DNA from: Archangium sp.
GTDB lineage: Bacteria; Myxococcota; Myxococcia; Myxococcales; Myxococcaceae
Assembly (NCBI GenBank): GCA_030695565.1
Contig: JAUYRZ010000008.1
Span: 1 to 37,668, forward strand
Direction: 5' to 3'
Length of the DNA stretch: 37,668 bases
This document shows positions 30,529 to 37,668 of the stretch, piece after piece; the first letter of the stretch is position 1, and each line of letters opens with the position of its first letter. The position numbers and the translations under genes were made by a program. Below the pieces are notes generated by a model. The model saw only the letters and a list, made by a program, of their open reading frames with translations. It was not told the DNA's origin and made no database searches.

Positions 30529-33500
30529 ATGAACTCGCCTTCCCCGATTTCCGCTGAAGAAGCGCTGGCCCACACCGAGTGGGTGGGCCGACTCGCGCGG
30601 GCGCTGGTGGACACCCGGGAAGAAGCCGCCGACCTCGCGCAAGACGCCTGGGAGGCTGCGCTCGACACCACGGAACGGCCCCAATCTGAACTGCGCGCCT
30701 GGCTGACCGGCGTGCTGCGCAACCTCTCCGCGATGCGAGCGCGCACCAACACGCGGCGCACCCGCCGTGAGCTGGCCACCGAGGATCCCCAGCCCCCACT
30801 CCCTCCCGATGAACTGATCGCCCGGCTCGAGACTCAACAGCTCGTCGCCAAGCTCGTGCTCGAACTCGATGAGCCGCTCCGGATGGTGCTGTTCCTTCGC
30901 TACTACGAAGGCCTCTCCTCGGCGGAGATCGGCGGCCGGCTGGGCATTCCTGCCGGCACCGTGCGCTGGCGCCTCAAGGCCGGCGTCGACGAGCTCCGCG
31001 TGCAGCTCGATCACTCGTTCGGTGGTGACCGCCAACAGTGGATGGGCCTGGTCCTGCCTGCCCTGGCCGCACCCACCGCCGGGAGCGAATTCCTCAAAGG
31101 AGCGCTGTTCATGAAAGCCAACAAGGTCGTGGTGGGAATGGTCGGAGCGCTTCTTTCACTCTTCCTGATCGGCGCCTGGTGGCTGTGGCCTTCACCTGAG
31201 TCGCCCCGCCTCACCACGGGCGGTCCATCAGCGATGCGTGCCATTGAGCCCTCAACGCCCCGCCTCGGTGCACTGAGCCTGACCGCAAGCCCGACCCTCG
31301 ACGCCGAACGAGAGCAGCTGCCCGGCTGGCTGAGTCAGCCCGACGTGCCCCCTCGCCACGTCGCAGGCCGCGTCCTCATGGGCGGCCAACCCATGGCCGG
31401 AGCGCTCGTCCGTCTCGAGCCGCGGCCCCTCCCGGTTGGAGTTCGCGCCAAAGAACTGCGCTCCGCAGGCGACGGCACCTTCGACTTCGGCGAGCAGCCG
31501 GCCGCGATTCACATCGTCAGTGCCTCCGCTCCCGGCCGCACGGGCGCGCTGGTCGAGGTGGACCTGCGTGATCCTTCGGCTTCGCCTCCACCGGACGCCC
31601 TCGAGTTGGTGCTCACCTCCTGCGATGCCCGGCTCGTCGGGCACGTCTTCGATTCTTCCGGCGGCCCCATCGAACACGCGCGCCTCCGCCGCACCAACAG
31701 CATCGGCGTCGAGACCAACGCCCGCGGCGAGTTCGAGCTGTGCCTGCCCCCGGGCCCCAATGCGCTCCACGCCGACGCGCCCGGCTACGGCACAGTGCAA
31801 TTGACCGTGTTGGCGCTGGGCCGCACCGCGCGCGACGTGGTGTTGACGCCCGAAGCGTTCATCGTGGGCAAGGTCGTGTCGGCCGAGACCGGCGCTCCTG
31901 TCTCAGCAGCCCTGCTGTCTGCGTTCCCCGGCCAATACCTCGGCACCGACTCTGTGCTGGGCGGCATGGCGCTCTCGGGGCCTGATGGCCGCTTCCTCAT
32001 TCCCGTCGCACCGGGAGACTACCGAGTACGGGCGTCCGCCCCCAACGCGGAGAGCCCCTCAGCGGTCCTCGTCACCGCCATCGTGGGGAGACTGAGCGAC
32101 GAGGTGGTGCTGCGCGTGCGCGAACTCACGACGCTTCGTGGTCACGTTCGCAGCGAGGGCAAGCCCATCGCGGGCGCACAGGTGGTGGCCATCGCCACTT
32201 CCGGCGGCCAGCGCGCAGACGGCTTCAGCCAGCGCGATGGCAGCTTCACCCTCACGCGCGTCCCCCGGGGACAAGTGACCTTCACCGCGGCTCCGTTCGC
32301 CGTGTTCTCGCCCGGGCGCGTCTCCCTCACGAAGGTCGAGGAGACCGTGGAGCTCGAGGTCAAGCGCCAGGGCTCGCTGCGCGGCCTGGTGACCCGCGCG
32401 GGCAAACCCGTGGCCGGAGCGAAGATCCAGGTGACCTCAGGCGTGATCGAGTTCAACGCGACCAGCGATCTGACCGGCCACTACGCCGTGCTGGGTTTGC
32501 CTGGAGGTCGCTTCCGGGTGCTGGCGAGCAGCGTGACGGCCGGAGGGTTCGTCGATCGCGAGGGCGTCGTCCTGGCCGAGCGCGAAGACCGCGCACTCGA
32601 TCTCGAACTCAGCAACGCAGCCAGCATCGCGGGACAGGTGGTGAACGCCGAAGGCACGCCAGTGGCCGGAGCCGTCGTCGTCTTCACGCACACCAAAACG
32701 GGTGATGAGGGCAAGTGGGTGACCGACGCCGACGGAAGGTTTCTCTGCAACCAGATGACCGGAGGCGGTGAGTACCAGCCGCAGGTGTTTCCCACGGAGA
32801 CCTCACGCACGCCCTACTCCCCCGCCGGCGCGCCCTTCTCTGCCACCCACCTGGTGGACGGGAACGCGCACGTCGAAGGGGTGACGCTGGCGATCAAGTA
32901 CGAGCGATTGCAGATCAGCGGCCGCGTGGTGGACCCGGATGGCGTGCCGATTCCCGATGCGAAGATTCGCGCTCAATCGGCGCCGCCCGGCGAGACGCTC
33001 GCCTGGAAGTCGTGGGTGGTGCTGCCCTCTGCCATCAGCGACGCACAAGGCGGCTTCACCCTCGACGCGCTGACCAGCGGCCCCTGGGCGCTGCAGGCGC
33101 GAGCACCCGACGGTTCAGAAGCCGTCGTCAACGGCGTGGCCGCGGGGTCCAAAGAGGTGGTGGTCACGCTGCGCCCCGCCGGCGGCATTGAAGGAACCCT
33201 CGTCGGCTACGAGGCGCCCCCCGCCATCTACGCGCGTTCGATCGACACCCTGCGCATGATTCCCGGGCAGGTCGACGGCGCTCGCTTCCACCTCAAGCTG
33301 CCGGCGGGCAGCTACCTCGTCTCGGCGATGAACGTCGCCGAGGGTGACGTGCAGCGGGTCGAGGTGCGCGAGGGCGCGATCACCAAGGTGACGATGACCA
33401 GTCATGGGAAAGCGGTGATCACCGGGAGGGTGACGGATCACCTGACGCACGCTCCGATCCCCGACCTCATCTGTCAAACCGTGATCGCCGTGGAGGGCCA

Positions 33501-33975
33501 GGGCGGAGTCACGAACTGGGATCTCGAGTCCGCCCCGAAAACCGACGCGACCGGCACGTTCGTCGCAGATCCTTCGCCCGCGGGAGATCTGTTCGTGGGC
33601 TGCTTCGGTGACTGGCGTGAGTACAGCAAGGCCTCCGCGCTCATCACCGTCGCCAAAGGAGGCCGTGCGACGGTCAACCTCGAGGCCGTGAAGCTGATCT
33701 CGCCCGACGCTCCGGGCGATATCGGCGTCTCCTTCGGCGACACCGCCACGCCGCTCATTCGTGCCGTGAAGGCCGGCAGTCCGGCAGCGCGAGCGGGCGT
33801 TGCCGCGGGCGACGTGGTGGTCGCCGTCGATGGACTCCCCACCGCGCCGCTCGATGCGTCGGGTGTCGAAGCGCTCATCGGCAATCACGCTCCGGGCTCG
33901 AGGGTGGCGATGACGCTGCTGCGTGGGACGCAGCGGCGCGAAGTGACGCTCACCACCACGGCACTGGGTCGTTGA
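30529..33975 (+). CDS. ECF sigma factor fused to a membrane segment, carboxypeptidase-regulatory-like repeats and PDZ domain
   Basis: A 1148-residue single open frame. Residues 13-85 are a sigma-2 region (REEAADLAQDAWEAALD) and 105-160 a sigma-4 region (MVLFLRYYEGLSSAEIGGRL and GIPAGTVRWRLKAGVDELRV). A membrane helix at about 200-218 (VVVGMVGALLSLFLIGAWWL) follows. From about 275 to 1030 come repeated Ig-like units of the carboxypeptidase D regulatory type, each with G-x-V-x-x-x-x-G-x-P-V-x-G-A-x-V (for example GQVVNAEGTPVAGAVVVFTH). The last 85 residues are a PDZ domain (SPAARAGVAAGDVVVAVDG). The topology puts the sigma part in the cytoplasm and the repeats outside. ECF factors with large C-terminal extensions are known in myxobacteria and planctomycetes; release by proteolysis is inferred. 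An internal start may make a sigma-less form. Confidence 0.85.
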   Translation: MNSPSPISAEEALAHTEWVGRLARALVDTREEAADLAQDAWEAALDTTERPQSELRAWLTGVLRNLSAMRARTNTRRTRRELATEDPQPPLPPDELIARLETQQLVAKLVLELDEPLRMVLFLRYYEGLSSAEIGGRLGIPAGTVRWRLKAGVDELRVQLDHSFGGDRQQWMGLVLPALAAPTAGSEFLKGALFMKANKVVVGMVGALLSLFLIGAWWLWPSPESPRLTTGGPSAMRAIEPSTPRLGALSLTASPTLDAEREQLPGWLSQPDVPPRHVAGRVLMGGQPMAGALVRLEPRPLPVGVRAKELRSAGDGTFDFGEQPAAIHIVSASAPGRTGALVEVDLRDPSASPPPDALELVLTSCDARLVGHVFDSSGGPIEHARLRRTNSIGVETNARGEFELCLPPGPNALHADAPGYGTVQLTVLALGRTARDVVLTPEAFIVGKVVSAETGAPVSAALLSAFPGQYLGTDSVLGGMALSGPDGRFLIPVAPGDYRVRASAPNAESPSAVLVTAIVGRLSDEVVLRVRELTTLRGHVRSEGKPIAGAQVVAIATSGGQRADGFSQRDGSFTLTRVPRGQVTFTAAPFAVFSPGRVSLTKVEETVELEVKRQGSLRGLVTRAGKPVAGAKIQVTSGVIEFNATSDLTGHYAVLGLPGGRFRVLASSVTAGGFVDREGVVLAEREDRALDLELSNAASIAGQVVNAEGTPVAGAVVVFTHTKTGDEGKWVTDADGRFLCNQMTGGGEYQPQVFPTETSRTPYSPAGAPFSATHLVDGNAHVEGVTLAIKYERLQISGRVVDPDGVPIPDAKIRAQSAPPGETLAWKSWVVLPSAISDAQGGFTLDALTSGPWALQARAPDGSEAVVNGVAAGSKEVVVTLRPAGGIEGTLVGYEAPPAIYARSIDTLRMIPGQVDGARFHLKLPAGSYLVSAMNVAEGDVQRVEVREGAITKVTMTSHGKAVITGRVTDHLTHAPIPDLICQTVIAVEGQGGVTNWDLESAPKTDATGTFVADPSPAGDLFVGCFGDWREYSKASALITVAKGGRATVNLEAVKLISPDAPGDIGVSFGDTATPLIRAVKAGSPAARAGVAAGDVVVAVDGLPTAPLDASGVEALIGNHAPGSRVAMTLLRGTQRREVTLTTTALGR
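31098..31113 (+). promoter_or_regulatory. Strong internal ribosome site and ATG within the ECF fusion gene
   Basis: AGGAG at 31098-31102 (within AAAGGAG) lies eight bases before an in-frame ATG at 31111, codon 195, just ahead of the membrane helix. Initiation here would make a 954-residue product beginning MKANKVVVGMVGALLSLFLI, which reads like a signal anchor, without the sigma domains. The main ATG at 30529 has no comparable site. Confidence 0.45.
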
Positions 33976-33984
33976 GAGATCCAG

Positions 33985-34278
33985 GTGGCATCTCGACTGC
34001 GCTCGCAGCCAAGGCGATTCTCCAGCCCCGTGGGCTTGCTGGTTCACGTGCCGATCTCCCTGCGTCAGCTCGATCTCAATGTGGCCGCGTTCTGGATGGG
34101 CGGGATGCGTGAACTGGCGCCCGGGCTCAAGGCCATGGCCGCGGTCACGACTTCGCGCCCGCTGCGTTACTTTGCCGACAGGTTCTCGCAGACGCTCGAG
34201 CTGGTCGGGACGAAGGTTCAGATCAAGGTGTTCGAGAACGCTGCCGCGGCCCGCGAATGGCTCGAGCAGGTCGTCTGA
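33985..34278 (+). CDS. Short SpoIIAA/STAS-like protein, possibly N-terminally truncated
   Basis: A 97-residue protein starting at a GTG ten bases after the ECF stop and in the same frame as it. The second half, PGLKAMAAVTTSRPLRYFAD then TKVQIKVFENAAAAREWLEQ, resembles the closing strand-helix of SpoIIAA-like proteins and of the protein at 14529-15002. The N-terminal 30 residues are basic and look less ordered, and the total is shorter than a full domain of about 120, so this may be a fragment. No strong ribosome site was seen. Function unknown. Confidence 0.45.
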   Translation: MASRLRSQPRRFSSPVGLLVHVPISLRQLDLNVAAFWMGGMRELAPGLKAMAAVTTSRPLRYFADRFSQTLELVGTKVQIKVFENAAAAREWLEQVV

Positions 34279-34302
34279 CCCAGCCGCCATGGGACTGAAC
34301 GC

Positions 34303-34316
34303 TTGATCGCGATCAA
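34303..34316. promoter_or_regulatory. Perfect FNR/DNR-type binding site
   Basis: TTGATCGCGATCAA matches the FNR/ANR/DNR consensus TTGAT-N4-ATCAA exactly and extends to a 16-bp palindrome with flanking C and G. Its centre (34309.5) lies about 41.5 bp before position 34351, one base ahead of the downstream ATG, with GTTAAC at 34337-34342 as a possible -10. This is the geometry of class II activation and implies a leaderless transcript. It predicts induction by low oxygen or nitric oxide. Confidence 0.65.
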
Positions 34317-34351
34317 GGCGCGCGGCCGAGCGGTGCGTTAACCCTTCGCGC

Positions 34352-34822
34352 ATGAGCAGCGCGAAGACGTGGATGTTGGTTTCGATGCTCGGGCTGGTCC
34401 CCACGGCGCTCGCCGAGGCGAACGACGAACACGCCGGCCACCACCCGTCCGGGCCCGCCAAGCTCACCCTGAACGCCGGCAAGAAGTGGCAGACCGACGC
34501 CACGCTGCGCACCGGAATGATCACCATCAGGGACCAGGTGCAGGCGGCGCTGCCCGGGGTCCACTCCGGGAAGTACACGAAGGAGAACTACCTCGCGCTC
34601 GCCACGAGCATCGAGGGCGCGCTCAACACCGTGATCAGCCAGTGCAAGCTCCCCCCTGACGCCGACGCGCAGCTGCACCTCGTGCTCGCCGACCTCTTGG
34701 CCGGTACCGCCACGATGAAGGCCGAACGCAACCGCATGGCCGGCGTGGTGAAGGTGATCGGTGCCCTCAAGGGCTACGGAGAGTTCTTCGACCACCCAGA
34801 GTGGAAGCCCGTGGTGCACTGA
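34352..34822 (+). CDS. Small secreted helical protein with His-rich N-terminus (DnrO-like)
   Basis: A 156-residue exported protein. A signal peptide (MSSAKTWMLVSMLGLVPTAL then AEA) is followed by a histidine cluster (EHAGHHPSG) and a helical domain: KLTLNAGKKWQTDATLRTGM, helices to about 80, ISQCKLPPDADAQLHLVLAD, and a closing GYGEFFDHPEWKPVVH. This arrangement recurs in small periplasmic proteins of proteobacteria that some annotations call DnrO; function is not established. Conserved histidines and a single cysteine could bind metal or haem, which is inference. A perfect FNR/DNR box upstream suggests control by low oxygen or nitric oxide. ATG chosen because it opens the signal peptide. Confidence 0.65.
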   Translation: MSSAKTWMLVSMLGLVPTALAEANDEHAGHHPSGPAKLTLNAGKKWQTDATLRTGMITIRDQVQAALPGVHSGKYTKENYLALATSIEGALNTVISQCKLPPDADAQLHLVLADLLAGTATMKAERNRMAGVVKVIGALKGYGEFFDHPEWKPVVH

Positions 34823-34923
34823 AGCCGTGCGCAGGGCTCCGTCCGCCTTTGGTAATCGCCTGAAGAAGATCCTCGTTGCTGTGGGGCGCGGCACGAACCA
34901 ACTCGTGACCAACCGGCCTTGAG

Positions 34924-36186
34924 TCATTTCATTTCGCTCAGCGCCTTCACGAGGGCGCTCTTCATCGCCTTGCGGTTACCGAAGAGGCCCCGACTCGGAA
35001 ACGGAGCAGCGCCCACCATGAGCGCGTTCAGCGCTGAGTAGTAGGGATCGGCCTTGATGGCTGGAAGGTCGTACACCGCCGGAAACGCCGCCAGCAGGTA
35101 CCGTGGAACGCGCTCGGCCTTCACGTCCTCAGACAGCATGATCCACTGAAATGTCTCTGGCTTGTTCATGAAGGCGATGAACGACTCAGCAGCCGCGCGG
35201 CATTTCGTGTCGCAACCCCGCCGCACCACGAACGAATCGACGAAGACGATGGGCTGGCTGCCCGCGCCAAGGGGAGCCGAGGCCATCGCGATCTTGCTCG
35301 TGTCCTTTTGGTTCCGCAGGACGACATGCAGCCGCTCGGAGTAGCCGATCAGGCCATCAGATTCCGCGCGAGCAAAGCGCTCCGCCGCAAGGTCATTGTC
35401 GTGGAAGGTCTGGTTGACGCATGGGTTGGTGCCGTTCTCGTCGCACTCCTTGCCGAGCTGAACCAACGACGCAACCGCGTCGGCATTGAGTGGAGTGGTG
35501 ATGGCGGTTTCCAGTTTCGTGTTGCCGTTCGTGTCGGCCCACCCATCAAGGTACAGCGCAGGCAGGTTCCAGCTGCCGGCGAGGTCAACGAAGAGGTTGG
35601 GGGCCGGTGTGCTGAGCCCTCGCAGATTTTGAATGAGCTCACGAGCGGTCGCGCTTTTCGCGACTGCAGTCGAGCGCGAAAACAGAATGTGCGTGCACAT
35701 CCAGTGTGGCACGCCGAATCTGGCTCGCACCCCATTGCGTTCGACCGACGTCGCAACCTTTGCTGCTTCGTGCCAGCCCTCGGTTGCTTGTGCAGGCCAC
35801 TCGCCGATGACGCCGAGGTCTGCGAGATCGCCCAGAATGACGCTGTCGACTTCGGCCACGTCCTCCGTCGCCGGAGCGCCCGCCCCCAACAGTCCCGCCA
35901 CCCACGGCACTTCGTAGAAGTCTTCGTTCTTGTCGAACTTGCGGAGTTGCAGATCGATGCGGGGGTTTTCCCGCTCGAATTCGGTCTCAATGTGTCGGGC
36001 CAGAGCCGCCAGCCCATCTCCTGCCGCATCTGGCAGATAGGGGAAGAGGGCCGCACGGAGCTGAACGTCGCGCACTGGGGGCGGGTTCGAGGCTGAGGAC
36101 ACTTTCAGCTCGGCCGACGCGCCTGGTACCCGGTGACAGCCCAACGCGGCCAAAGCAACGACAACGACGACTCGAAACCCTCGCAT
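34924..36186 (-). CDS. Thiaminase I-like lipoprotein (periplasmic-binding fold)
   Basis: A 420-residue protein with a lipoprotein signal (MRGFRVVVVVALAALGC). The mature part follows the order of Bacillus thiaminase I, an enzyme with a type 2 solute-binding fold that displaces the thiazole of thiamine with a nucleophile: ALFPYLPD, VDSVILGDLADLGVIGEW, FGVPHWMCTHILFSR with C164 at the place of the catalytic cysteine, LIGYSERLHVV with E284 at the likely catalytic glutamate, and a late PYYSALNALM. It could be an active thiaminase, a thiamine salvage enzyme for degradation products, or a binding protein that keeps the residues. No transporter genes adjoin. ATG at 36186 opens the signal; 88 bp separate it from the upstream secreted protein. 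Confidence 0.7.
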   Translation of the reverse strand: MRGFRVVVVVALAALGCHRVPGASAELKVSSASNPPPVRDVQLRAALFPYLPDAAGDGLAALARHIETEFERENPRIDLQLRKFDKNEDFYEVPWVAGLLGAGAPATEDVAEVDSVILGDLADLGVIGEWPAQATEGWHEAAKVATSVERNGVRARFGVPHWMCTHILFSRSTAVAKSATARELIQNLRGLSTPAPNLFVDLAGSWNLPALYLDGWADTNGNTKLETAITTPLNADAVASLVQLGKECDENGTNPCVNQTFHDNDLAAERFARAESDGLIGYSERLHVVLRNQKDTSKIAMASAPLGAGSQPIVFVDSFVVRRGCDTKCRAAAESFIAFMNKPETFQWIMLSEDVKAERVPRYLLAAFPAVYDLPAIKADPYYSALNALMVGAAPFPSRGLFGNRKAMKSALVKALSEMK

Positions 36187-36273
36187 GGCAGCCCCCCACC
36201 CAGGAATCCGCAAGAGATTGGTCTCGGCGGCTGCTGCGGTCAATCGATTGATGCGCGCACCGTGGTGCACTGC

Positions 36274-36957
36274 TCAAAGCGCTTCGAGGTAGACCTTCAC
36301 GGCTCGGCGCTGAGGCGCATCGGGGTCGCGCTGCCACGACGAGTTGGGCGCCCACTCTGCACCGACGACTTCGTGCGGCTTCGAGAAGCCGTCCTTGACC
36401 ATGCGGAGCAGCAAGACGTTGGTGACGCGAGAGCGCGCGAGGCTGCAGTCGACGGCTTCCGGCGCGCCGAGCTCGGCTTCCTCGAACTCCGACGGGCCGA
36501 ACTTCTTCTCGCCCAGCGGCTTCTTGATGATGTTGAAGAGTCGCGCGGTGCAACCGCTGCCTGCGGGCTTCGTTGAGGTGTCGACGGCAGGAGCAGGTTG
36601 CGAAGACTCGACGGGTTGCAGCGGCTCGGCAGCGGGAAACGGAGGCGGCACCGGAGCAGGCGCTGCTGCCTGGCGACCCGCCGAGCAATACACCACCGTG
36701 CCGTCACGGCCGGTTCCTGCGCGGCGGACATCGAGCACCGCTTCGCTGCCTGGCGTCAGGCCAGCGGAATCCTCCAGCCGCACCACCACCGGCGTCGGCG
36801 AGCGGCCATCCTGAGTGTCGGCGACCGCGCGGATGTAGACGCTGCCGCGCTGGCACGTGTTTCCCGGCTCTCCGAAGTACGGGTAGGCGAAATCGACGGA
36901 GACCACCTTCACCGAGAGGTTGGATGCAAGGACGAGGGCGAGCGCGGGGGCAATCAT
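36274..36957 (-). CDS. Secreted protein of unknown function
   Basis: A 227-residue protein with a short N-terminal hydrophobic stretch (MIAPALALVLASNLSVKVV) that may act as a signal peptide. The first half is beta-rich (VSVDFAYPYFGEPGNTCQRG, RSPTPVVVRLEDSAG, EAVLDVRRAGTG), then a Pro/Ala-rich linker (about 95-130), then a second region (CTARLFNIIKKPLGEKKFGP and VTNVLLLRMVKDGFSKPHEV). Five cysteines are present. No family recognised. It precedes the thiaminase-like gene on the same strand, so the two may be an operon; a role near that protein is only suggested by position. Confidence 0.55.
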   Translation of the reverse strand: MIAPALALVLASNLSVKVVSVDFAYPYFGEPGNTCQRGSVYIRAVADTQDGRSPTPVVVRLEDSAGLTPGSEAVLDVRRAGTGRDGTVVYCSAGRQAAAPAPVPPPFPAAEPLQPVESSQPAPAVDTSTKPAGSGCTARLFNIIKKPLGEKKFGPSEFEEAELGAPEAVDCSLARSRVTNVLLLRMVKDGFSKPHEVVGAEWAPNSSWQRDPDAPQRRAVKVYLEAL

Positions 36958-37003
36958 GGCTATCGGTGGAGACCCCTGAGGTCCCAGCCATGCGCAATCG
37001 AGT

Positions 37004-37333
37004 TCAGGTCGCGCTGCAGCGTTTGAACTTTTCGCCGCTGCCGCAGGGGCACTGCACGTTCCGGCGGGCGCCTCGCCATCGACGAGCAGAGCCTTCAGGC
37101 AGTTCGTTGGTGCTCCCCAGGCCGATCACGCCCGGAGACGCAGCGAACTCGACAAGGTTGTCCCAGACCTCTGAGCACGTCGCGCAGGTCGACCGAGCTC
37201 AGATGCACGACCTGATCCTTGCCGACGCGTTCGCCCTTCCAGCCCACCATCAGGGCGAGGGGCTGATCATGCTCAGTGATTTCCCGCATTTCCCGCAGTG
37301 CAGAGAAATTTCCACATCAATTTCGAACTCCGG
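37004..37333 (-). pseudogene. Multiply frameshifted SEC-C motif protein gene
   Basis: Three consecutive frames on the minus strand each carry coding-like sequence. The first gives PEFEIDVEISLHCGKCGKSL (zinc-ribbon-like CxxC), the second ALMVGWKGERVGKDQVVHLS, and the third CSEVWDNLVEFAASPGVIGL and finally QCPCGSGEKFKRCSAT with a stop at 37004. The last is a textbook SEC-C zinc motif (C-x-C-x8-C with G-S-G and K). Shifts lie near 37245-37285 and 37170-37180. Either the gene is decayed or the sequence has indel errors. Confidence 0.6.
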
Positions 37334-37445
37334 AATTGTTCATCTTCTTCTTCGCGGAGGCGCTTGCCCTGCGGGGGGGGCGCCCGTCTTGCGCGGGTGG
37401 CTCGGAGGATCAGGTGAGCTTGGTTCTTGCTCCATCGTTCGAGGC

Positions 37446-37668
37446 ATGAGCGTCAAAGCACTGCTGACAGTCCTCCTTACGTGGAGCCTGGCGACGGGCT
37501 GCTCTTCTCCCAACGACCCGGGATCGGGCGGCGGAGAGGGCGGGACCGGAGGCGCGTCGGGTGGCGGTAGCGGAGGCGCGTCGGGCGGAGGCGGCGGCGC
37601 GACGGGCGGTGGCGGCGGCGCAACGGGCGGTGGCGGCGGCGCGACGGGCGGAGGCGGCGGCGCAATCG
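37446..37668 (+). CDS. Gly-rich lipoprotein, N-terminal part
   Basis: The first 74 codons of a gene that leaves the window. MSVKALLTVLLTWSLATGC is a lipoprotein signal with lipobox ATGC, followed by SSPNDPGSGGGEGGTGGASG and a Gly-rich linker. Many myxobacterial surface lipoproteins start with such a linker ahead of a globular domain, which here lies outside the window. A GAGG just before the ATG is the likely ribosome site. Function cannot be inferred. Confidence 0.75.
   Translation, partial: MSVKALLTVLLTWSLATGCSSPNDPGSGGGEGGTGGASGGGSGGASGGGGGATGGGGGATGGGGGATGGGGGAI
37584..37667 (+). repeat. Four tandem 21-bp repeats coding Gly-Gly-Gly-Gly-Gly-Ala-Thr
   Basis: Units start at 37584, 37605, 37626 and 37647, differing only at third codon positions until the last two codons, and the array may continue past the window. 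They encode a GGGGGAT linker in the lipoprotein. Such arrays change length easily by slippage. Confidence 0.85.

Noticed and set aside
33115-34578. 487-codon minus-strand open frame under the ECF fusion gene end
   Set aside because: Composition typical of an antisense shadow; the plus strand carries PDZ and repeat motifs there.
34924-36186. Solute-binding protein of an ABC transporter as the primary call
   Set aside because: No permease or ATPase genes adjoin, and the Cys- and Glu-containing blocks fit thiaminase I better; kept only as an alternative.

Overview
The window looks like chromosomal DNA of a myxobacterium or close relative (Myxococcota). The DNA is GC-rich. It carries a light-regulated carotenoid operon of the Myxococcus carB-carA type with an adenosylcobalamin-dependent MerR repressor. 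It also has many lipoproteins, FHA, WYL and ECF regulators, and a glycine-repeat lipoprotein typical of that group. No rRNA, tRNA, CRISPR array, insertion sequence or phage module was seen.

Layout. 1-1082 (minus): a partial secreted isoaspartyl methyltransferase-like gene, a small secreted OB-like protein and a VOC protein. 1140-4371 (minus): a thioredoxin-fold protein, then a CrtU-type carotenoid aromatase and a CrtY lycopene cyclase. 4358-4406: a compact divergent promoter with four 11-bp tandem repeats that fit a CarH operator. 4435-14359 (plus): nine genes, crtE, crtI, crtB, crtD, crtC, a glycosyltransferase, an acyltransferase, carH and a second crtI, all joined by 4-base start/stop overlaps. 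14.4-20.6 kb: a SpoIIAA-like protein, a membrane histidine kinase with a histidine-rich sensor, a large-subunit catalase, a glutaredoxin-like protein without cysteines, and a phytochelatin-synthase-like protease. 20.7-27.1 kb: a pair of palindromes before a Cys-rich lipoprotein, a hemerythrin, a LuxR-type response regulator with two divergent kinases that have lost complementary halves of the catalytic machinery, and a collagen-like lipoprotein. 27.1-30.5 kb: gene remnants, an FHA protein, a WYL regulator and small membrane or lipoproteins. 30.5-34.3 kb: a giant ECF sigma factor fused through one membrane segment to carboxypeptidase-regulatory-like repeats and a PDZ domain. 34.3-37.7 kb: a secreted protein behind a perfect FNR/DNR box, a thiaminase I-like lipoprotein, an unknown secreted protein, a multiply frameshifted SEC-C gene and the start of a Gly-rich lipoprotein.

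How it works together. CrtE and CrtB would make phytoene and the CrtI enzymes lycopene. CrtY plus CrtU would build an aromatic ring at one end. CrtC, CrtD, the glycosyltransferase and the acyltransferase would hydrate, desaturate, glycosylate and acylate the other. The predicted product is an aromatic carotenoid glycoside ester, conceptually like the chlorobactene glucoside esters of green sulfur bacteria. CarH, encoded inside the operon, is placed to repress both divergent units in the dark and release them in light. The most novel-looking signals besides this are the complementary split-kinase pair, the membrane-tethered sigma factor with a strong internal start, and the thiaminase-like lipoprotein.
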